NCBI GenBank assembly: GCA_015501595.1
Contig: JADNRX010000132.1
Coordinates: 62,001 to 126,000, forward strand
Length of the DNA stretch: 64,000 bases
Direction: 5' to 3'
From: Hymenopellis radicata
Lineage: Eukaryota; Basidiomycota; Agaricomycetes; Agaricales; Physalacriaceae
Of the stretch, positions 57,523-64,000 are shown piece after piece; within the stretch, counting starts at the first letter, position 1; every line of letters starts with the position of its first letter. The notes under the pieces were generated by a model. The model saw only the letters and a program-made list of their open reading frames with translations. It had not been told where the DNA came from and searched no databases. The position numbers were made by a program, and so were the translations under genes.

Positions 57523-59577
57523 TCACGGTGTAGGTGGTATGGATTTTAACTGAGACGTCCCGTTCGTCTGGGGTGCCGACTTGACGCGGAACTTGGCGGA
57601 GAGACATATATGGCTGCAAACGAAATGAGCAACAGTTAACGAAAGAGACGAGAAGCACGTACTCTGATGGATAGTGCGCATTCGGGAAACCGACCACCTT
57701 CTCCATGTACTCGCGGTCGAGCTCGCCGAGAACCGCACTAACACTCAGCGACGCCGTTGAGTACCATATAAAGTCAATGACGCCTTTGAAACTCGGCGTA
57801 TAGTTCGTGAACGGCAGGAGCTCCCCTGTGGGTCCGCAGTACGCGCTCTTCAAGTTGAGCTTATGCCGCAGACCCTCCTCCGTGTACCGTCCATACACAT
57901 GACCCATAAAGTCCGGATGCCCCGCATTCAATACGCCATCGCGCAGGAACTCGTACACCCCACTCTCCGGCACCGAGTTGGTATCAACGCAGATGATGAG
58001 CGGTATCTTGGCGCCGTCGTTGTATCTGGCAGACGTCCCGGGAGGTGGTGGGTACTGTGCGAACTCCTTGGCAATCTGCTCAATCTCGTCGACGAGCAAG
58101 GCGACCTGGACGAGCTTGACGTCCCGGTACGCGGGGTCCCAGTGGATGTGCGCGTTTGCGATGATGTAACGGGTGCCGGTGTGAATATCTTCCAGTAGAC
58201 ATACGACAGCAATATGATCCTTGCCCAACACTCGGTTGAACATGTCATCCGTCTTCTTGAAATCCGCTCTCCGCATGGCGACGGCGCTGAACTCGATGAG
58301 GTACTTTTCCACGAGCTTGAACCGCGTAGCGTTGTAGAACGTCGCACAACCATCCACCAGTCTCCGATCGCTTTCCGACATGGTTTTGGCACGGGACTTT
58401 GGCCAAAATACACCCTCGTAGTTGCGTTCGCCGAGTCTTTTTGTGAAGAACTCTTCGTACTGGGCAATGTCGACCTCCTGTAAACAAATAAAGTCGGCAG
58501 ATTGAGCCAGGACCTCGTTAATGATGGCCTCCTTTCGAGTATCCCATCCCAGCGCCCACGACGGAGTATAGCCGTAGAGACGATCCGTCGCACATTTCTC
58601 GCAGAGAATATTGTAACCAAGTGCACTGATAGTCTCGCCTCCACCTACCCCTCCTGGGGGTTCTAGGTGCTTCCATTGTCGTGCTGGGGGATTTGGAGGC
58701 GTGGGACAGCTATCTCGGAGAAACGTAATGAGGGCGCGGGTACCATCCTTCTGTACGATGGTCTTGAGTGTGACATCAAGGGGGTTGCCCTCGATGCCAA
58801 TGGTCTGTAGTTGGTGGAGGGTACCGAGTTCGTGAGGGATGGTGTTCACGTGGTTGTCGAATAGGTAGAGCTCTTTGAGGGAAGTGAGCATGCCCAATTC
58901 CGGGGGTAGTTGATATAGGTTGTTTCCCGAAATGTCGAGCAGCTCGAGATGGCGGAGTGATGCAATCTGAGGGGGATGTTCTCGAGTGCATTGTGATTGA
59001 GATAGAGGGTTGTGAGATATGTGAAAGAAAACAAGCCAGACGTTGGTGGAATCGACTTTATGTGGACGCCACCCATGTCGAGCGAGTTCCAGTTGTTTTC
59101 TGGCGGGGCGACTGCCGTGATTCTCGGAGCGACCGCTACCGGGGAGACTGTCGACGAGGGATGGTTGACATCGACGGCCTCCTCGAGCTTATTCGGGTTG
59201 GTGATGGGAATAGCGGACTTTGTGACTGACCGCGATGCCATTGCACTCGCCCGTGCCCGATGATGCGGCGACCGTGATGAGCGAACCATTTCGCATTTAA
59301 GTAGCTGCTGCTGCCAATGCTGTGACATGATCTGGCCAGCTGGTGAACCCATTTGGGGTGGCGATGGGTAATGGTTCAGCGACGTAAGCGAATTCTGGTG
59401 GTGATGATGGTGAGTGAGCGGGATTGCGTGTGGGTGCGAGAACAGCGCATATCCGGGTGGCTGCTGACTGGATGGCGCCTGTCGCGGCCATGGTTGGTGG
59501 TCGGCGAGCTTGTGCGCCACACCCGGTGAATGCTGGGCGTAGTACATGGTCAAGGTAGTCGCTCCCTTCACAGCCAC
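57523..59577 (-). CDS. CCR4: Ccr4 poly(A) deadenylase, with an apparent one-base frame break
   Basis: Catalytic subunit of Ccr4-Not, shortening mRNA poly(A) tails. From ATG 59577 (alternative 59547, MYYAQHSPG): Gln/His/Pro-rich N-terminus, then leucine-rich repeats (LTTLYLNHNALENIP, LELLDISGNNLYQLPPELG, LKELYLFDNHVNTIPHELG), linker, and the exonuclease/phosphatase domain LGYNILCEKCATDRLYGYTP, FICLQEVDIAQYEEFF (catalytic Glu), VANAHIHWDP region, ICVDTNSVPESGVYEFL, and HYPSD joined through an intron to HICLSAKF (catalytic Asp-His). The stop is at 57523. At 58971-58975 (GGGGG, CCCCC on the coding strand) the frame slips; one more C restores ENIPPQIASLRHLEL. Likely an assembly error. Confidence 0.93.
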
Positions 59578-60369
59578 ATGTCACATCATCTCACGTGCAT
59601 CCTACCTTATATGGCATTCCCGCCCCGCCCATCACCTTTTCGGATCATACAGGAGATGCCGCGGTCTCGCACCGATATGTCATGTCGCCTGCCAGTCAAG
59701 TGTTGAAACGTTGAAGATAGAGCCACTGTAGTTTCACCTAAAAACAGTCGCTAATAAGTCCCTATAGTTCACGTCTTATTTCGTTTATGTTGAATCTCAA
59801 AACCATCCAAGCTTCAACTCGACATGTACAAGCGGAAGGCGGATTGAGGGCGCTGTGATCGCCGATCAGGTACACGTAGTACTCCGTCCGTATTGGGCCG
59901 GCAGACAGTCTTCAACATGTCTTCCAAGTTCCAACTCACGATCCTCCTCTACGACGATGATGATAAATCTCTTACAATCCAAGTCCCCACCGGTGCTTAT
60001 TAGTCGTTCTCATGTGGCTACGCGCTCCAGGCGCTCACGCTTCTTCCGCGGGTACAATTACTGTCCAAACTCTTAGCCCACTTTTCATCTTCCACGCAGA
60101 TCGGATGACCGGGGCGTCCATGTTAATTTTGACGGAACCGTGGAATCTGCGTCGGGCTAGATATTTTTCTCGTACGGAAGCACGTCGCCTGAAACGATAC
60201 GTTGTTCGTCCGGAAACGCCTCAGGATCCGTTGCCAAGAGGGAACTGCAGCTTTGAGCGCGCCTTGGGTGCCCAAATGGTGCAGCCCGGTCACTTTTGGC
60301 AGGTCGTCGGCACGAAACTCAGATCGCAAACACGTACGGAAGAAGGCCAAAAAAATGGTGCCTAGGCGG
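59578..60369. other. Intergenic stretch, nothing recognised
   Basis: About 790 bp upstream of CCR4. Only short frames, e.g. a 28-codon one at about 59918 starting MSSKFQLTILLYDDDD, too short to judge. Confidence 0.4.
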
Positions 60370-60510
60370 GGGTCCTTCTTTGGCCCTTTCAGCGAGTCAA
60401 TAATGGGTCATTCCACGTTCCACGTGGAGGACATCCCATTCAGGCGAAAGGAGAAATATGTTGGCGTCACGTTCAACTCTACCACCATTACAGTTCCAGT
60501 CTTGAACATT
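60370..60510 (+). mobile_element. Second decayed LINE reverse-transcriptase fragment
   Basis: Plus-strand frame reads FFGPFSESIMGHSTFHVEDI then PFRRKEKYVGVTFNSTT, closely matching the fragment at 55270-55485 in opposite orientation. Only about 45 codons are recognisable. Confidence 0.6.
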
Positions 60511-60827
60511 ACCTCGGTCGGGGTAACATTCCCATTCGAATATCAGTGCAGCTTTATACTGCCCTAGTCGGTGTCTGTCCAGACGTCGACGGTGCTCCGA
60601 ATCCTGGGCCTCGGGAGTCGGGACTCATTCATCTAAGACTGTCCTATTCACCGAGTTACGCCTCTCCCCTCTTTGATGCCGCCGCCTGATGTTGTGCCTG
60701 TCCTATCTACAATATCTTCTCCGGTTTCCGACTCCAACCCATTTCACTCATCTTGCTTTGCAGGTCTCCGTAAGCAATGCCCACCACATTTCCTGCATCG
60801 GCGATCTCGACATGATGATGATGATGG

Positions 60828-61901
60828 CAGCCTCTTGAGCGTCGTTAAACTATTAATCAAGTTCTTCTTGGCCAAATCCAAGACTTGGATGTCCTTTGTT
60901 ATATTTCGGACGACAGCTTCGGATTCCGTTGCCTTTTCGCGTATTCGTGACATTTGGCCTAACACTTCTCGGATTTTTACGGCGCCTGATGCGCAGAAAC
61001 TTGGATTGCTGTCCAAGGTTGTTCAAGGAGGTAGGAATGAAGTCGTGGATGCCGCGCTGGAGCTGGCCAAGGTCATCGCGTCAGTTCCTATTCAAAGTTG
61101 AAGAGCATTCAACAAACTATGCTGTTCAAATCAAAGCAAAATTAAATACCGCCAAAATCTGTGTTTTTAGCTGTCGCAACACGAAATTTACCTTCGAAAC
61201 TCGCGTCTGACACATCTCAACTCGATTTCGTACTTTTCGAAACACGGCCATCATTTTCGAGATGGAGAAACAGGTGACCGCAAATGAACCGGAAATCCTC
61301 GCAAACGATGTTGAGGTCGAAAACAGAAAAGGGTCTCTGCAACTTCCTGAACCGTCGAAACATGTCAACAAAACCTGTGTCGGCATCCCCGAGGATTCCG
61401 TAATAGTACCCGTTTAGGTGCCCTTTGGACCCTGAAAGTGCCACCCGCCCAAGGAGCGCCCCTCCCGCCCTTCAACTACAATGATGTGCGCTCCGGCGGG
61501 TCACCCAAATCGGGCAATTACATAACCATCCCTGACGCTCAAGGCATCGCGAGGTGGAAGGTGTCGAGAGCTCAAGCTATACTCACTTTTGATGACTCTT
61601 AGCTGTACTTGCGACGATCAACCGTCGTTTGCGAGGATTTCCGGTTCATCTGCGGTCACCTTGGCCTTGTTTCGAAAAGTCCGAAATCGAGTTGCTTCAA
61701 CTTGTGATACGTCCTGGATACGTCAGACCCGAGTTTCAAAGGTAAATCCAAGGTAAATCTCGTGTTGCGGTTGCTCAAAACACACGTTTCGACAGTATTT
61801 AATTTTGCTTTGATTTGAACAGCATAACAAACAGACGTTTGGGCTCCCACCGAGATGAGTTCTTGGATGAGCTGCATCCTGTTTGAGTCCTGGCTCTCCT
61901 T
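60828..61901 (-). pseudogene. VPS53 gene fragment split by a foldback element
   Basis: Vps53 is a GARP-complex tether subunit of about 800 residues. Two minus-strand pieces match its N-terminal part: 61851-61901, bounded by ggatag and gtggga splice-like sites, reads KESQDSNRMQLIQELIS; and about 60828-60992 reads VLGQMSRIREKATESEAVVR then NITKDIQVLDLAKKNL and TTLKRL. In the family these two segments are adjacent. Here they are 850 bp apart with an inverted-repeat element between, and nothing before or after matches. It is a partial genomic copy that kept splice borders, so not a retrocopy. Confidence 0.65.
61118..61836. mobile_element. Foldback element with ~200-bp inverted arms
   Basis: 61118-61320 and 61616-61836 are imperfect inverted copies: both contain (in opposite sense) ATGCTGTTCAAATCAAAGCA, AAAATTAAATAC, CAACACGA, GAAACTCG and TGAACCGGAAATCCTCGCAA. 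The loop is about 295 bp. No coding frame of note. Located between the two VPS53 fragments. Confidence 0.75.
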
Positions 61902-62066
61902 CTATCCTGGTCAAAATGCACTTTATTGATTTTCCGAGTAACAAGTAATGATTTCGAGTGAAACTGTGGTCAGAGCATTTCTCGCGGCATTCTGCAGATT
62001 GTCTCGTGATAAAGGTGACCGTAGCGCGAGACAAGTCTGAGTCGCGAGAGACAAGTGAGCTCCTGA

Positions 62067-62190
62067 GTCCGCGAGAGACAAAGTGCGATCGCAAGTCCGC
62101 GAGAGAGAGAGAGACTGAGTCCGCGCGAGAGAGGGAGACTGAGTCCGCGAGAGAGAGGGAGAGTGAGTCCGCGAGAGAGATGTCGCGTAG
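62067..62190. repeat. 24-bp minisatellite
   Basis: GTCCGCGAGAGAGAGGGAGA-type units start at 62095, 62119, 62143 and 62167 at exact 24-bp spacing, preceded by a 28-bp variant at 62067. Because 24 is a multiple of three, both strands stay open as repeated peptides, which is a by-product. Confidence 0.85.
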
Positions 62191-62455
62191 GAAACAGGTC
62201 ATTCAGCAAGGCCGAGAGAGCACCCAGCATATCGCGAGATACCTACCCTGTGAGCGCAATAAACAATTCACAAAAGACCACGAGAGACAAGGGGAGATGA
62301 ATATTAGTATTCACCGAGACAGTAAGGTACAAGAGTAGGTTACGAGACAGTAGAGTATGAGGAGGAGGTAGTAAGAGGAGTGCGGTTAAATCCAACCTCT
62401 ACAAGTCGTCAGAACTAGGAAGCATAGCCAGTATGGCAGGACACATACAGGTGCT

Positions 62456-62840
62456 TCATGCCACTGATTCTCCAACGTCGTCATGCCATAGGGGTTCAAC
62501 TATTGTCGACTCATCAAGGGAGGGCACCACCACCGTCTCCCACAGTCTCTCCACCCGTGTATTCCGGCAAGAGCTGCAAGCGGGTGAGCTATTTTCTTCA
62601 GCCAGTAGACCATACTCACTGAGCCCACACAAATGATGCTGGCAAGGGTGCAACAGGAGCCGGAGATGGCACCTGGTTGCTCACAGGTGCCGACTGATTA
62701 GCAGTGACGAGTGCGGAGAGGTTAGCAGTGGCGGCATCAGGCATAGCGCTACCACTCAAATGAGGTGGATCTATGGCCATGAACGCAGCAGCGAGGGGAA
62801 GGGTGATGGTGGTAACCAAGGAATTTTGCAGCACAGCCAT
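62456..62840 (-). CDS. Small two-exon orphan protein
   Basis: Exon 1 62620-62840 from ATG 62840 (MAVLQNSLVTTITLPLAAAF) and exon 2 62456-62573 join through a 46-nt intron with strong signals (donor gtgagt, acceptor ttgcag), keeping phase, to give 112 residues ending VGESVA. The N-terminal hydrophobic stretch may be a signal or membrane segment; the middle is Ala/Pro/Ser-rich. No family recognised. The clean splice signals are the main support. Confidence 0.45.
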
Positions 62841-63113
62841 CGGATACGGGTATGATCGATGTCTGAATCACCGATGGCCAGTCAGTAAATGGATATTCTA
62901 TGAGGGTTCCCATTCCTCAAACACTCTGAAAACTCCCAGAAAGTAAGATCTGCATGATTTCTATAGATATAAATTGTTAGATAGACTACTAAGTATGACA
63001 AGTTCGGCAGTAGTGAAGTATGAGCTGTATGACAAGTTCGGGCAGTAGTAGTTACTTAATTTGGAAGGTTATTCGGTACGCGACGGTGCCACCAGCGACA
63101 CCGACCATGCCAT
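62841..63113. repeat. Short intergenic region with a ~30-bp direct repeat
   Basis: TATGACAAGTTCGGCAGTAG at about 62994 recurs as TATGACAAGTTCGGGCAGTA at about 63028. Otherwise nothing recognised. Confidence 0.6.
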
Positions 63114-64000
63114 CTAAGCCCAAAAGTCCTCTGAGACCGGAGGCGGCTTGAAGGATGATGGCTCATAGTCCTCTTCCACGGGGTCATATACCATAATACT
63201 ACCGTCATCGTTATCGTTATCCATGAAGGACTGATAGTTGTCGTCATCCTCGTTGCTGAGAGTCGATGAGAATAAATTGTTGGATGGTCCCGCAACTGGG
63301 CCCTTTGGTGTCTTCTCATTCCCTTCTTCTTCGTCAGAGATTAAGGTAACTGAGGGTACTAAGCGCAGTTAAGTCGAGTTAGGCTGTAGATCGATTGCAC
63401 TTACGTCTTTTCCTCTTCTTCGGTTTGGGTCTTGGAGTCAACGGTTCAGTGCTTGTGGATGGTTCGGACTCTTGCTTGATCTTCTGTTTAGCTGCTGAAC
63501 TACGTGTTCTAGTGCATTATTCAGTATGTGAACAAGCTACAATACGAGTCACTCACACTCTGTCAGATCGTCCCGACTCGGAATCTACAGATGCCGAACG
63601 TTCTCGGCGACGCTTTGAGGCAGTACGAGTTCTGGAAGCGGAGTACAATCAACAAAACATCTGCAAAATGGCAAGGGACCTACTTTGAACGTGCAGCTTT
63701 CGATGTTTCTGCTATGTCATGCGAGCTTTCAGTACCCTCTTCTACCTCGCTATCCTCCAACTCTTTTCCTTCTTCTAGAATAGCAATCGCGGCAGCCCAG
63801 TCCTTGTAAACCGAGGCTGATATGCGATGTCTAGATACTGTATTCAAAGTAAGTTACCAAATGATTGAACGGTAGAATGCAACGTACCAAGCCGCAGTCT
63901 AGTCAGACCAGAACCTTGTCCTGGACTCCCTCGATGTGTCTTGATGCTCTGCCCATTGCACGGCGCATGCAGAATACTAACCTTCTTGTTCTCCTTACCA
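63114..64000 (-). CDS. 3' part of an acidic/basic nuclear-type protein (5' end outside window)
   Basis: Five visible exons on the minus strand, stop TAG at 63114-63116. They read SIKTHRGSPGQGSGLTRLRL, SRHRISASVYKDWAAAIAIL, then alternating acidic (EEGKELEDSEVEEGTESSHD) and basic stretches (TASKRRRERSASVDSESGRS; PRPKPKKRKR) and a C-terminal acidic region (VTLISDEEEGNEKTPKGP; NEDDDNYQSFMDNDNDDG) ending PPPVSEDFWA. Introns have normal borders (e.g. gtaggt..ttccag, gtgagt..cactag). Charge blocks and the KKRKR signal suggest a nuclear protein. No domain recognised in the visible part. Confidence 0.65.

Noticed and set aside
62101..62190. Repeated Ser-Leu-Arg-Gly peptide frame as a repeat protein
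   Set aside because: It arises from the 24-bp minisatellite; the frame ends soon outside the repeat and both strands are open equally.
1..64000. Search for CRISPR arrays, rRNA and intact tRNA genes
   Set aside because: No regularly spaced short direct repeats with unique spacers, no rRNA-like sequence, and no cloverleaf with paired arms was seen.

Overview
The window is nuclear DNA of a filamentous basidiomycete, most likely a wood- or litter-inhabiting mushroom (Agaricomycetes). Reasons: genes are densely packed and cut by many 45-65 nt GT-AG introns; F-box/leucine-rich-repeat proteins are abundant; there is a secreted GH7 cellulase carrying a fungal CBM1, an S10 carboxypeptidase and a secreted serine-beta-lactamase-like hydrolase; and conserved fungal genes (ADA2, VTI1, CCR4, MCY1-type cysteine synthase, NIPA transporter) appear with basidiomycete-like sequences. 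No species can be named from the sequence alone.

Layout. 1-3.8 kb: the end of an unrecognised gene, an F-box gene, and a membrane-anchored methyltransferase with a remarkable His/Pro-rich stalk. 4.85-11.08 kb: a gene-free pile-up of nested terminal-inverted-repeat (TIR) elements, several with exact 8-bp target duplications (hAT-like), plus small TA-flanked MITEs and a tRNA-like pol III promoter. 12.3-17.2 kb and 31.0-35.5 kb are the two arms of a large inverted duplication; each holds one F-box/LRR gene (B) and one broken F-box gene (C). The arms enclose a 13.8 kb block of housekeeping genes: MCY1-like cysteine synthase, glyoxalase I, NIPA-type Mg transporter, CoA-binding protein, ADA2, a short-chain dehydrogenase and VTI1. 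36.6-44.0 kb is a run of three secreted hydrolases (GH7+CBM1, S10 carboxypeptidase, serine hydrolase). 44.9-51.9 kb holds two orphan proteins (one with an AT-hook-like motif), a Golgi-type O-fucosyltransferase-like enzyme and a GNAT acetyltransferase. 52.1-55.1 kb is a tandem non-coding repeat with tRNA-A-box-like stretches. 55.2-64.0 kb has a Fic-like protein lacking the catalytic His, CCR4, two decayed LINE reverse-transcriptase fragments, a VPS53 gene fragment split by a foldback element, a minisatellite, a small two-exon orphan and the 3' part of an acidic nuclear-type protein.

A recurring oddity cuts across the window. Several conserved genes (ADA2 twice, VTI1, CCR4, F-box A, F-box C right copy) are each out of frame by what looks like a single missing C (or G on the other strand), mostly in short C runs. 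The simplest reading is systematic base-dropping in the assembly rather than decay of essential genes; gene models here should be treated accordingly.

Functionally, the centre of the window serves sulfur metabolism, methylglyoxal detoxification, Mg transport, SAGA/ADA transcription and SNARE fusion, while the 36-44 kb block is an extracellular degradation suite. No CRISPR array, rRNA gene or intact tRNA gene was seen. All protein identifications are from reading translated sequence by eye; splice sites are inferred from GT/AG signals and reading-frame continuity.
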